A DNA stretch of 64,000 bases from contig CAZTDD010000005.1 in NCBI GenBank assembly GCA_964612675.1, positions 47,320 to 111,319 of the forward strand. The letters run 5' to 3'. This stretch comes from CAZTDD01 sp964612675 (GTDB lineage Bacteria; Hinthialibacterota; Hinthialibacteria; Hinthialibacterales; JAKPRU01). The notes beneath the pieces were generated by a model. The model had not been told where the DNA came from. It was given only the letters and a program-made list of their open reading frames with translations, and searched no databases. A program made the position numbers and the translations under genes. Positions 43,084 to 52,158 of this stretch are shown piece by piece; positions within the stretch are counted from its first letter, which is position 1; every line of letters begins with the position of its first letter.

Positions 43084-44088
43084 ATGAAAGACCCACTCCC
43101 CCCAGATCGTGATCCTCGGTCGTCCGCTTCGCCGCTGACGGAAGACGTCGACCCGCGCGTGCTTGCTACATCGGATATCTTCCTGGAGGCACTCGCAGAG
43201 AACGCCGCCGATTATCCGGGTGTATATATTGTGTCCGCTGACGAGGACCTGGATCCGCAACGCTTTGAACGGCGATGCCCAGACCAATTCGTCGATCTCG
43301 GCGACCGGTCGATCCAGGCGGCTGAAAGGGCCGTACATGCGGCGAAAGAAGGAGACCCCGTCTTTTTGATCCTCGGCGACACCGCTTCGCTCGTATCCGC
43401 ATGGCCGATTGTCCGGGACGAAATCTGCCGTCGCCGACTCAATGTCAAACTTGTCGCCCCGCGCAGCGGTTTTCTTTCGAAGGAAGGGCTCCAGCCGCCC
43501 GAGATGGTGGAGGATCTGGCCCTTTTCCGAGTGCTGCCTCGGATCACCGTAGTGACGCCGGCGGATGCCGAGGAAGCGAAACGGATATTGCGATGGTCTC
43601 TTCGAACCGCAGGACCGGCGTACATACGTCTTTCCCTCTATCCGACTAAAGGCGCAACCCGGTTGGGCGAGCACTTCGAACCCGGTAGAGCCTCCGTCCA
43701 GAATCCCGGCTGGGATGTTGCCTTCATGGTGTCCGGGCCGCTGGTACGGATTGCTCTCGATGCGGCGGAGGAACTTGAACTAGACAGCATATCCGCACGA
43801 GTGCTCAATTTCTCCACTCTTAAGCCCATCGACCGAACCGCTGTCATTGAAGCGGCCATCGATACCCGCCGTATGGTCTCAATCGAGGAACACCAGATCC
43901 CAGGCGGTCTGGGAAGCGCCATCGCCGAGATCATCGCTCAAGAAGGATGCGGCGGATGCATGAAAATGATCGGTCTTCGGAATGAGTTTGTCGCCGATGT
44001 TCCCCCGAAGGATCTCATGCGTCATTATGGACTAACCGTAGGTCGACTGGTGGAAGTGGCTAGAGAACTGATCGCGGCTGTACCCTGA
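43084..44088 (+). CDS. transketolase C-terminal-half-like protein
   Basis: The 334-residue protein corresponds to the pyrimidine-binding and C-terminal domains of transketolase or DXS (VLATSDIFLEALAENAADYP, YIVSADEDLDPQRF, HAAKEGDPVFLILGD, PRITVVTPADAEEAKRIL, GPAYIRLSLYPTKGA, SIEEHQIPGGLGSAIAEIIA). The N-terminal TPP-binding half is absent from this protein, as it is in split transketolases, and no partner gene is visible nearby. Without it no catalysis is possible. It may pair with a subunit encoded elsewhere or have a regulatory role. Confidence 0.85.
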   Translation: MKDPLPPDRDPRSSASPLTEDVDPRVLATSDIFLEALAENAADYPGVYIVSADEDLDPQRFERRCPDQFVDLGDRSIQAAERAVHAAKEGDPVFLILGDTASLVSAWPIVRDEICRRRLNVKLVAPRSGFLSKEGLQPPEMVEDLALFRVLPRITVVTPADAEEAKRILRWSLRTAGPAYIRLSLYPTKGATRLGEHFEPGRASVQNPGWDVAFMVSGPLVRIALDAAEELELDSISARVLNFSTLKPIDRTAVIEAAIDTRRMVSIEEHQIPGGLGSAIAEIIAQEGCGGCMKMIGLRNEFVADVPPKDLMRHYGLTVGRLVEVARELIAAVP

Positions 44089-44096
44089 CCTTTGCT

Positions 44097-44246
44097 GGGT
44101 ATACAGGCAATGTCATTACGGGTAGATCAGACTGAGCGGTATGTTGGACGGGGCTCCCGCCGAACCGAAAAAAAAGCGGCTCACCAGGAGGTTCGCCCTC
44201 CCCTCGCTCTTCCCTCCAACTTAACTCAATGACATTGGGTATACAG
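44097..44246. repeat. family E copy 2 inside an inverted-repeat frame
   Basis: GGGTATACAGG with CAATGTCATT (44097-44117) faces AATGACATTG with GGGTATACAG (44228-44246). The inner 10-mers are exact reverse complements; the GGGTATACAG boxes are direct repeats. Between them lies GTTGGACGGGGCTCCCGCCG ... GAGGTTCGCCCTCCCC, related to the element before metK. Confidence 0.65.
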
Positions 44247-44368
44247 AGTTGATTGAGAACCCACCTTTTCTTTCCCAGCACATAAGTGCGGTTGTTTTCG
44301 TTCCAGTGTTATACTGGTAAGAAGGCGTGTCATTTCATTTCTCTGCACGCCGGGAAGGGAGCGAGAAT

Positions 44369-46627
44369 ATGAAGCGGCCAGTTTGGCTTTTGATCGGGAT
44401 AACCGTCTTGGCTGGTTCGGCGGTATCGCAGGTCGATCCTGTAGATTCGGTTCTCCTGGGGAATACAAGGATTTTGCTGCCCGCACCGCCTGTTGCCGAT
44501 GGGGATGAAACTGAGATCACAGTCCAAGGCACGCTCCGGGAACCGGGGTATGCTGCTACTCTCCTTGCTGTCCATAACCTGCGTGGCCGGATCACTTTCG
44601 AAATCGAAGTCCGACCCGTAGGCGAAAACCAGACCGGGATAGAATTCGAAGAATGGTCTGTTTCGGCCCGATTGGGCTACCTTTCGGAAGGTATTTACGA
44701 TGTTGTCGCTGTGGTGAACGGAAAAACAGTCGCGGAGAAGCGTTTGGAGATCTCTGATCGTGAACCCGGCCCCGACCCGGATGCGATTACGTGGATTGAG
44801 TATCGAAAGTCGGGCGGAATAGCGGGCATCGACAGACAGCTGCATGTGGACCTTGAAACTCGCGAATATGAGTTGACATCGGATGGAGAATTCTATGAGG
44901 GGACTCTTTCGCTGCAGAATTATCTCCGCCTTGTCAGCGCGGTCCTCCTTTGCGACTTCGCCAATCTGGAGCCTGAGTACAAACCGGAGACACCGGTAGC
45001 GGACGGTTTTACTTACGAAATCGAAGTCCCCGGATACGAGATCATTGGATATAGCGGTGCGGAGATCCCGAAGGGATTCTCGTTTCTTGTCGGCACATTG
45101 GACAACCTTGTCGGGCAGATTCTTCAGTCGGAAGCGCCTCGCCCCACCCCCACTCCTATACCTCCAACGACCATAGACCGGGTTGATTATCGAAAGTCTG
45201 GAGGGAATGCCGGGATCGACCGAAGATTCTCTGTTGATTTGGAGAGTTACGAATACACGTTGGAAGCTGACGGAGAGCACTTTGAAGGAGTGTTGAACCC
45301 GACATCGGCGTTACGAGTGGAATTTGCCGTTATTATGACCGATTTCGAGAACCTGGAGGCGGAATATAGGCCCGAGACGCCCGCAGATGACGGGTATACA
45401 TACATCATTGAAGTGCCCGGGAAGAGGGTCGTCGGCTATACCGGTGCGGAAGTGCCGCGTGGGCTCTCTTTTCTTGTGAAGACTCTGGATGAGGCGGTTG
45501 AGGATCTCCTTGCCGTCCCGCCGCTGCCGACACCGGCTCCGCCTACTCCGACTGATACGCCGATTGGAGTACCGACACCCACCGCGACCTCCACACCGAC
45601 TTCGACTCCAACGCCGGGGGACGTCTTGTTTGTTACCGGCAAACTGACGGTCTTCAGCGATACACCCAGCGAGTTCAGGACAATTCGGGCCGCTGTCGAC
45701 CTGAGCACGCCTCCGGATGTCTTTCGTGTCGTATCCCAGACCGTTGCGAGCCCGGAAGACGGCCTTCTGCAAATCGATTTGACGGTTGCACCCGTTTGGC
45801 CCGCGCCGTCAGATGCCCGTAAGGGAGGTTCGATCCGGACGTTCCTCGATCTGGGCGAACTCGCTCCCGGAGAGTATGAAGCGGTGCTTTCCGTGAACGA
45901 CATCGAGACCGACCGGCGCGTGTTCAGGGTAGACGAACCTTCAGCGCCATTTCTGCAGTTCACCATCGCCGGACGTGGCGGCACGGACGCGGTCCACCTC
46001 GAAATCTCCCAAGAGGGTCGGTTTATCCTGAGTCGCGGGGACTCGATGTCCAACGCGAATTCTATGCGCGGACGGCTTTTTCCAGACGAGCTGGAGGAAC
46101 TCGAAACGCTTATGGACGATTTGCCTTTCGAGCCGCTGCCGCAGGAGGGACCGCCCGCGTTGGAGCCGGGCGATACCGTGATCATTCACGAAGACCAAAT
46201 GCTTGTGATTGAATCGGGCAAATTCCCGCCGCCCGAGGCCTTGGGCGGTGTTGCGCGCCTGGGACGGCTGGCCAACGAACTCGTCGTTCGGAGTGAACGG
46301 GCGGCACCACAAGACCCACAATTGTTGCTGTTGCCCGAACGAGGCCAACGTGTCGATTCCGTGACGTTCGATCTTTCAGGTGAATTTCCGGCTTCCAATT
46401 ACGCTGTCGTGTGGGCGGATCTTGAAACGACCGAAGGCGGGACTCTCGATCTCTATCTATGGACCGAGATCACCGCTCCAATGGGGGCACAGGTAATCAC
46501 CCCGTGGCGGGTCCAGGTGCCTGCGACTGACTTGGATGCGGGCGAGTACGAGGTACGGTTGATTTTAAACGGCAAAGAGGCCGATCGAACAACGTTTGCC
46601 GTTGGCCGCGGAGGCCCGCGTCGTTAG
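44369..46627 (+). CDS. secreted protein with three emfourin-like domains
   Basis: The 752-residue protein has a signal peptide (KRPVWLLIGITVLAGSAVSQ). An N-terminal beta domain is followed by two near-duplicate modules of about 115 residues (DNA 44786-45129 and 45168-45510). They begin IEYRKSGGIAGID or VDYRKSGGNAGID and end GFSFLVGTLDNLVGQIL-like. The YxRSGG...DGFxYxIxVPG...A pattern matches emfourin, a small protealysin-type protease inhibitor. A Thr-Pro linker (45525-45620) leads to a long beta domain and a third, divergent copy (45949-46290: FTIAGRGGTDAVHLEISQ, GDTVIIHEDQMLVIESG). GGGAG precedes this ATG. A secreted inhibitor or scaffold is plausible, but inhibition is inferred. Confidence 0.8.
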   Translation: MKRPVWLLIGITVLAGSAVSQVDPVDSVLLGNTRILLPAPPVADGDETEITVQGTLREPGYAATLLAVHNLRGRITFEIEVRPVGENQTGIEFEEWSVSARLGYLSEGIYDVVAVVNGKTVAEKRLEISDREPGPDPDAITWIEYRKSGGIAGIDRQLHVDLETREYELTSDGEFYEGTLSLQNYLRLVSAVLLCDFANLEPEYKPETPVADGFTYEIEVPGYEIIGYSGAEIPKGFSFLVGTLDNLVGQILQSEAPRPTPTPIPPTTIDRVDYRKSGGNAGIDRRFSVDLESYEYTLEADGEHFEGVLNPTSALRVEFAVIMTDFENLEAEYRPETPADDGYTYIIEVPGKRVVGYTGAEVPRGLSFLVKTLDEAVEDLLAVPPLPTPAPPTPTDTPIGVPTPTATSTPTSTPTPGDVLFVTGKLTVFSDTPSEFRTIRAAVDLSTPPDVFRVVSQTVASPEDGLLQIDLTVAPVWPAPSDARKGGSIRTFLDLGELAPGEYEAVLSVNDIETDRRVFRVDEPSAPFLQFTIAGRGGTDAVHLEISQEGRFILSRGDSMSNANSMRGRLFPDELEELETLMDDLPFEPLPQEGPPALEPGDTVIIHEDQMLVIESGKFPPPEALGGVARLGRLANELVVRSERAAPQDPQLLLLPERGQRVDSVTFDLSGEFPASNYAVVWADLETTEGGTLDLYLWTEITAPMGAQVITPWRVQVPATDLDAGEYEVRLILNGKEADRTTFAVGRGGPRR

Positions 46628-46637
46628 CTATCGTCTG

Positions 46638-47198
46638 TTACGCGGATTTGGCATACTTCGCCTGGCCGTCCTTGAAGAGGTCGCCGCCATACATGTCGTA
46701 CACAACCACCGCTTCGAAATCTTCCACTACGAGCTTTCGGACGGCTTCCGGGCCAAGGTCTTCGTAAGCGATGATTTCGACCTCTTTGATGCGTTTGCCG
46801 ATTAGAGCGCCTGCGCCGCCGATGGCGCTCATGTAAATGCCCTTGTGTTGGGTCAGCGCTTCGCGCACCCCCGGACCCATAAACCCTTTACCGATCATTC
46901 CTTTCAGGCCTTCGGCGATCAGGCGGGGGGAATAGGCATCCATTCGATAGGAGGATGTGGGCCCTGCCGAGCCGATCACCTGCCCCGGTTTTGCAGGGGA
47001 CGGACCGACAAAATAGATGATCTGTCCTTGTGGATCGAAAGGCAGCTCTTCGCCCTTGTCCAACGCTTCGATCATACGCTTGTGGGCAGCGTCCCGACCC
47101 GTATAGATTACACCATTGATAATTATACGGTCGCCCGCTTTGAGATCCGCGATATCGTCATCCGTCAGCGGCGGTTTGATTTCTTTCGCATCGGCCAT
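46638..47198 (-). CDS. class I fumarate hydratase beta-subunit-like protein
   Basis: The 186-residue protein matches the C-terminal half of class I fumarase/tartrate dehydratase: LKAGDRIIINGVIYTGRDAAH, GQIIYFVGPSPAKPGQVIGS, GPTSSYRMDAYSP and GKGFMGPGVREAL. The [4Fe-4S]-carrying alpha subunit is missing from the neighbourhood, although these genes are normally adjacent. GAGGAGAGATC precedes the ATG at 47198. Substrate may be fumarate/malate or tartrate. Confidence 0.9.
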   Translation of the reverse strand: MADAKEIKPPLTDDDIADLKAGDRIIINGVIYTGRDAAHKRMIEALDKGEELPFDPQGQIIYFVGPSPAKPGQVIGSAGPTSSYRMDAYSPRLIAEGLKGMIGKGFMGPGVREALTQHKGIYMSAIGGAGALIGKRIKEVEIIAYEDLGPEAVRKLVVEDFEAVVVYDMYGGDLFKDGQAKYAKSA

Positions 47199-47403
47199 GA
47201 TCTCTCCTCTGATTCTTCCCAGTGATAGAAGCATCATAACTCACTCCTACGCATTTGAAAACAACTCACCCGTATCTTCCTCCGAACTGATCCGACGCCC
47301 CCAAGAACGTTGTCATCCTGTGGTTCGATGGAAAGCCGAGTGGGCTCCATCACGGGAGTGGACTAATGTTTCGTTTTCTTTGACGGTTCACTAAGCTATA
47401 AAT

Positions 47404-48207
47404 ATGAAGCAGCACGGCAGCATACTCGACGAGATTGTCGAACACAAACGCCGGGAAGTCGAACAGCGAAAAAGCGCGTATTCCATCGACAACCTAGAGG
47501 CGAAAGCCGAGTCCGGCTTTCCTCCGCGCGATTTTCTGACTGCTCTCAACCGGCGACCCGGCCAGGCTTTGCGTGCGCTTGCCGAGATCAAACTCTCTTC
47601 GCCTTCGCGCGGGACGATCCGAAACGACACCGTTCCCTCCGCCATCGCCCAGGCCTACGAATCCGCCGGCGCGTCCGCCCTGTCGGTACTGACGGATGAG
47701 AAATACTTCTCCGGGAATGATAATCACCTGGTGAAAGCACGAGCCGTCACCCGTCTGCCGACCCTTCGAAAGGATTTCACTATCGACGAATACCAGATCT
47801 GGGAGGCTCGGGTGATCGGTGCGGATGCGATACTCCTCATGGCCCAGATCCTGGAACCGGATGAAATTCACCGATTTCTTGAACTTGCGCACAGATTGGA
47901 CATGGTTGCGCTGGTGGAAGGACACGATGAAGAGGAGATCGACGCGATCCTCGAAACCGATGCGCAAATCATCGGAATCAATAACCGCGACTTCCGCACG
48001 ATGGAAACCGATATTCAAACAACCCTGCGTCTCCGCGAACGTATTCCCGATAACCGTATTATCGTCAGCCAAAGCGGAATCTCTGAACCGGATCAGGCCC
48101 GCGAACTCTCGAACGCCGGTGTGCATGCGATTCAGGTAGGGACCTCGCTGATGGAACATGAGGATCCCGGGGCAAAGCTCGCGTCGCTGTTGAACGCGGG
48201 GATGTGA
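47404..48207 (+). CDS. trpC: indole-3-glycerol-phosphate synthase
   Basis: This 267-residue TIM barrel closes the indole ring in tryptophan synthesis. It contains ILDEIVEHKRREVEQRK at the N-terminus, the active-site Lys/Glu segment ALAEIKLSSPSRGTI (normally E-x-K-x-x-S-P-S), YFSGNDNHLVKAR, LRKDFTIDEYQIWEARVIGADAILLM, GINNRDFRTMETD and SQSGI. Other trp genes are not in the window. There is no good ribosome site immediately before the ATG, so translation may start on a short leader. Confidence 0.95.
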   Translation: MKQHGSILDEIVEHKRREVEQRKSAYSIDNLEAKAESGFPPRDFLTALNRRPGQALRALAEIKLSSPSRGTIRNDTVPSAIAQAYESAGASALSVLTDEKYFSGNDNHLVKARAVTRLPTLRKDFTIDEYQIWEARVIGADAILLMAQILEPDEIHRFLELAHRLDMVALVEGHDEEEIDAILETDAQIIGINNRDFRTMETDIQTTLRLRERIPDNRIIVSQSGISEPDQARELSNAGVHAIQVGTSLMEHEDPGAKLASLLNAGM

Positions 48208-48654
48208 GGGGCTTTTTTGGGGTGGGTTACGCTCCTCGGAAATAGACTCACATCTCCTCGGAAATAGACTCACATATTGTATGTCTGTTTTGTCGCTACC
48301 CCACCGTATGATGCCGTCGCAAAAAGTCCGGCGGAGTTCTTCCCCCTCTCCCTCTGGGAGAGGGCCGGGGTGAGGGATCTTTGCATTTTGTGTCACCCCT
48401 CTCTCTGTATTTAATGAATTCCTGTCATCACAAACACCTTTTGCCTCTGCTTGATTTGCTGTGTCTGGCGAATACACAAGCGAAGAATAATACCCGAATC
48501 CAGTGCAATGATCGCCCCTCACCCTAACCCTCTCCCGGGGGGAGAGGGGACTTCCCATGCCAACTTTCGACTTGTTGCGACCCCGTCACCGTACGCGGGT
48601 GAACGTGTCTATATAAGGCGGGTGAACGTGTCTATATACGGGTGTACACCTGAC
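48208..48654. repeat. trpC-ppiC gap filled with repeats
   Basis: An exact 22-base tandem repeat (CTCCTCGGAAATAGACTCAC then AT) lies at 48232-48275. An element follows with outer termini at 48313-48330 (GCCGTCGCAAAAAGTCCG) and 48568-48587 (CGACTTGTTGCGACCCCGTC), holding two inverted family B palindromes (48341-48377 and 48515-48550). A 23-base tandem (GCGGGTGAACGTGTCTATAT) lies at 48595-48640. No gene is visible. Confidence 0.82.
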
Positions 48655-49683
48655 TCAAGACGGGATATCGATAATCTTGTTATACAAGTCTTCCGGCTTT
48701 ACCACGATCTCGATGTTCGCTTGCTCGCGGGTTTCTTTGAACCATTTTTCAAAATGCGAGATCATTGCCTGATTCTGAAGGCGTTCTCGGATCTCTTCTT
48801 TTGCTTCCTCGAACGACTGTTCATCATCGGCCACCATGAAGATGTGGTAGCCCATTTTTGATTGGAGGACGGGGCTGATCTCGCCTTCCTCCAGCTCGAA
48901 AATCGACTCTGCGATCCCCGGCGGGAAGCTCGGTCTCGCGGCATCCAGGGTGATGAATCCCAAATCGCCCCCCGTGGGTACCGTAGGAGTATCTTCCGAT
49001 ACCCTTTTTGCGGTTTCAGCGAATTTTCCCTCGTCCGCGCCGGTTAGGTCTTTTCGAATCCGCTCGGCCTTCTCGCGGATTTCGACACGCTCTTCCGGTG
49101 TCGCTCCCTGATCCACCAGGAATAAAATGTGGCGCAAGTGAAGCCGGTTGGGCGCACGAAATTCCCCCGCGTGTTCGTTGTACCACTCCCGCAGTTCTTC
49201 TTCCGAAAGTTCGGTTTTTCCTTCCTGGAGTTTCATTTTCTGAAACCGTTCGGTCAGGATCTTGTTTCGGAAGATTGTGCGCACCTCGTCCGGTTCCAGA
49301 TTGGCGACCTCCATGAACCGAGCGTAATCCTCTTCGCTTGGAAAGGCCTCCCTGAAAGACTCGATGGCTCGTGTGACTTCCTGTTCGGTAGGTTCTTCGA
49401 CCGTCTTTTGTGCTGTCTGCTGAATGAGATAGAGCCGTATCAGCGTATCGTAGAGGTTCTTCGCATGGTCTTTCAGCCACATACGTGCCTGCAGCGACGT
49501 CGGATCGATCCCCGCCTTCGCCATGGCGTTTCTGCCGATCAGCTCCAATTCACTTTGATAGACTTCTTCTCCGTTGACGCGGAACAGCAGAGTATCGTCT
49601 TCTCTATCGCCGCATCCGGAGAGAAAGAGAGGTAATGTGCAGCACAGCAAGAACAGTGCTTGAATGTATCGTGGAATCGCCAT
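48655..49683 (-). CDS. PpiC/SurA-like peptidyl-prolyl isomerase lipoprotein
   Basis: The 342-residue protein is a periplasmic folding factor. The signal peptide ends LFLSGC, a lipobox with Cys24. A SurA-type N-terminal chaperone segment follows, then one parvulin domain (LHLRHILFLVDQ, EDTPTVPTGGDLGFI, EISPVLQSKMGYHIFMV). A short C-terminal helical tail ends it. The start at 49683 is preceded by GGAG; 14 upstream codons are discarded. It is monocistronic. Confidence 0.92.
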   Translation of the reverse strand: MAIPRYIQALFLLCCTLPLFLSGCGDREDDTLLFRVNGEEVYQSELELIGRNAMAKAGIDPTSLQARMWLKDHAKNLYDTLIRLYLIQQTAQKTVEEPTEQEVTRAIESFREAFPSEEDYARFMEVANLEPDEVRTIFRNKILTERFQKMKLQEGKTELSEEELREWYNEHAGEFRAPNRLHLRHILFLVDQGATPEERVEIREKAERIRKDLTGADEGKFAETAKRVSEDTPTVPTGGDLGFITLDAARPSFPPGIAESIFELEEGEISPVLQSKMGYHIFMVADDEQSFEEAKEEIRERLQNQAMISHFEKWFKETREQANIEIVVKPEDLYNKIIDIPS

Positions 49684-49806
49684 GAAGTATCTCCGATTCA
49701 CAGGCTGGAAGCCTATGCCACTCATGTATGATTATGTCAAATTGGGTAGCACCGGCATCTTCCCGGTGAGTTTCAGACTACCATACATTCGAAAACGAGC
49801 ACACCG

Positions 49807-50526
49807 ATGAGTAAGTCTCGGATACTTGTCTTTTTGCCCACATACAACGAGCGGGAGAATATGGAGCCGCTGACCGAGCGACTTTTGGCACTCGGATTGG
49901 ATGTCCGGATTCTTGTTGTCGACGATCAGTCGCCGGACGGTACGGGCGAGGAGGTAGAGCGGTTGAAACGACAGCACCCCGGGCGGATCGAGGGGATCCA
50001 TCGGCCGCCGCCACGTGGACGAGGGCTCGCCGGACGCGAAGGGCTTCAGCGGGCTTCTGAAAGCGATTGTGAGATCGTGATCGAGATGGACGCCGATCTT
50101 TCTCATCGACCGGAAGATATACCGCGACTGATCGAGGCTATCGAGCAGGCGGACGTGGTTTTGGGATCGCGCTACACAGTGGGAGGACAGGTCGATGGAT
50201 TCGGTGTCCGCAGACGGCTGAACAGCTGGGTGGCGGGCACACTTTCGAAGATGGTTCTCGGCCTTCATTATAGCGATCCGACGTCGGGGTTCCGTGCGTT
50301 CCGGCGAGAGGTGCTGGCCGCGCTGCCTTGGGAGAACTTTGTCTCCGATGGTCCGACGGTCGTGGAAGAGACGCTGTATGCTATCCGGAAACGAGGATAC
50401 CGTGTTGCCGAAGTGCCGATCCATTATGTAGAACGGCAGGTCGGCGAATCCAAAATCTCCCCCGGATTGATAATCAAATGGATCATCAACCTACTGCGGA
50501 TCCGCCTGAGAAGTCATCGGCTGTAG
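49807..50526 (+). CDS. polyprenol-phosphate glycosyltransferase (GT2, DPM1-like)
   Basis: The 239-residue protein contains ILVFLPTYNERENMEPLTER, the nucleotide site VVDDQSPDGTGEEVERL, IVIEMDADLSHRPEDIP (DxD motif) and VVLGSRYTVGGQVDG. It moves a sugar, commonly mannose or glucose, from a nucleotide donor to polyprenol phosphate on the inner membrane. The next gene (GT-C) starts 49 bases before its stop, in another frame, so the two are coupled. Confidence 0.93.
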   Translation: MSKSRILVFLPTYNERENMEPLTERLLALGLDVRILVVDDQSPDGTGEEVERLKRQHPGRIEGIHRPPPRGRGLAGREGLQRASESDCEIVIEMDADLSHRPEDIPRLIEAIEQADVVLGSRYTVGGQVDGFGVRRRLNSWVAGTLSKMVLGLHYSDPTSGFRAFRREVLAALPWENFVSDGPTVVEETLYAIRKRGYRVAEVPIHYVERQVGESKISPGLIIKWIINLLRIRLRSHRL

Positions 50527-52124
50527 CTCCGGAACCAACGCCGGCGTTCCCGCCGCCCCGGCAGAGGCGTTCAATTCTGTCCGGTTTTCTTAAATTCCTG
50601 GTCACTGTAGGGTTTCTTTTGTACGCCGGGCTCTTCCTGTATCACGCGTACGTTCTTATCACCTATCCGTACGACGTGGACAACAGCGAGGGATTTCTTA
50701 TCTACGGGGGGCATCGCTTGGCGACCGGACGGGGGCTTTACCCGGACATCACCGAGCCGCCGTACGTGGTAGGTAATTACCCGCCGTTGTATCCGGTCCT
50801 ACTCGCAGTCGGCGAACGTTTTCTCGGGGCCGGCTTTCTGTTCGGCCGCGCGCTCTGCACGGCGGCCACATTGGGGATCGCACTGCTCGTCTTTATCTGG
50901 ATTCAAGGCTTATCCGGACGCCGGTGGCCCGCGTTCATTTCCTCGATTTGTTTTCTTTCCTTTTATCACGTGTACGACTGGGGAGCGCTGGCGCGGGTGG
51001 ACATGCCCGCGATTTTCCTGGCTGTGTTGGGACTATTACTGATCGAACGAGAGAAATCCGTTGCGCTGGCTGTGGGGTGTTTCGTGCTGTCGCTATGCAC
51101 ACGGCAAACGCTTGTAGCGGCGCCTCTCTCGGCGTTTCTGTTTCTCTATTACCGCGAGGAACGGCGGAAAGCAGTCGGTTTGTTGTTTTCAACCGCTATT
51201 GTTTCCGCCCTTCTGTACGTTTTCTTTCATTTCTTCTCCGGCGGAGGGTTTTCGCGACATGTCTTTCTGTTCAATGTGAATGAATACCGGCTTATGGATG
51301 TGTTCATCTATTTCCGGCACTGGTGGGCGACCTATCCGGTGCTCGGCGGGATCGGTGTTTTTCTGTTCCTGTACCGATGGCGGATGAAGCGGCGCGATTT
51401 GATTGTTTACTATCTGCTTCTCTCGGCTTTGTTGTCGCTCTTGTGCGGCAAGATCGGTTCCGCGCCGAATTATCTGCTGGAGATGGTGGTTGCAACATCG
51501 CTCGCGGTGGGATTGGTATTGGCGGAGGCCGAGGTTGCGGAGCGAGACGATCGATCGTTCCTTGAATTGCTTCTGCCTGTGCTCCTATTGGCTCAGATTT
51601 TTGCCACGTTGCATTGGCCGCACTCCCGGTTGGATTTCTCCTATACACCCACACGAGCGGATCTCTATCAAGCGCAGAATGTTGAGCGAATCGTGAGTCA
51701 GTCGCCCGGGCCGGTGCTGGCCGAGCGGCCGGGACTGCCGCTTATTGCGGGACATGAACCGGTGTTTCAACCTTTTATCTGCACACAACTGGCCCGGCAG
51801 GGATTATGGGATGAGACACCGCTCTTGAACCGAATCCGTGCCGGGGAATTTCCTCTTCTTGTGTTGTCCTGGGATGTGTTCAAAGAGCCTAGAGACCCGG
51901 AGCGATTCACGGAATCGTTCGTTACTGCCGTCAGGGAATCCTACGTGGTGTCCGACGCTTTTCCTCATTATGTTCTGTATCGTCCAGCCGTATCGTCCAG
52001 CCGAAACGTGTTCCCCGGGGAGGATACTCTTGGGAGAACCGGGATGGAGCCTGATACTATATCGTGGGCAGACCGTAGCGTCCGGGGTTTATCCCGGACG
52101 GTGGGTTCGTCTCGCCCAGGATAA
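50478..52124 (+). CDS. GT39-like membrane glycosyltransferase
   Basis: The 548-residue protein has about eleven membrane helices. The first extracytoplasmic loop carries the acidic motif ITYPYDVDNSEGFLIYGGHRL typical of polyprenol-phosphate-dependent GT-C enzymes. It should use the lipid-linked sugar made by the preceding GT2 gene to modify proteins or lipids outside the cytoplasm. It starts inside the GT2 gene (ATG at 50478). The last residues (SVRGLSRTVGSSRPG) are coded by a family C repeat (52074-52137), so the original C-terminus may have been altered. Confidence 0.82.
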   Translation: MDHQPTADPPEKSSAVAPEPTPAFPPPRQRRSILSGFLKFLVTVGFLLYAGLFLYHAYVLITYPYDVDNSEGFLIYGGHRLATGRGLYPDITEPPYVVGNYPPLYPVLLAVGERFLGAGFLFGRALCTAATLGIALLVFIWIQGLSGRRWPAFISSICFLSFYHVYDWGALARVDMPAIFLAVLGLLLIEREKSVALAVGCFVLSLCTRQTLVAAPLSAFLFLYYREERRKAVGLLFSTAIVSALLYVFFHFFSGGGFSRHVFLFNVNEYRLMDVFIYFRHWWATYPVLGGIGVFLFLYRWRMKRRDLIVYYLLLSALLSLLCGKIGSAPNYLLEMVVATSLAVGLVLAEAEVAERDDRSFLELLLPVLLLAQIFATLHWPHSRLDFSYTPTRADLYQAQNVERIVSQSPGPVLAERPGLPLIAGHEPVFQPFICTQLARQGLWDETPLLNRIRAGEFPLLVLSWDVFKEPRDPERFTESFVTAVRESYVVSDAFPHYVLYRPAVSSSRNVFPGEDTLGRTGMEPDTISWADRSVRGLSRTVGSSRPG

Positions 52125-52137
52125 ACCTGAGCGCTAC
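52074..52137. repeat. family C double palindrome overlapping the GT39-like 3' end
   Basis: CGTAGCGTCCGGGGTTTATC then CCGGACG, followed by the inverted half CCCAGGATAAACCTGAGCGC then TAC. The stop codon of the upstream gene lies inside. Confidence 0.7.
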
Positions 52138-52158
52138 AACTGATCTTGGAGTCCATTG

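Noticed and set aside
48232..48640. CRISPR-like direct repeats
   Set aside because: Only two copies each, directly adjacent without spacers, and no cas genes.
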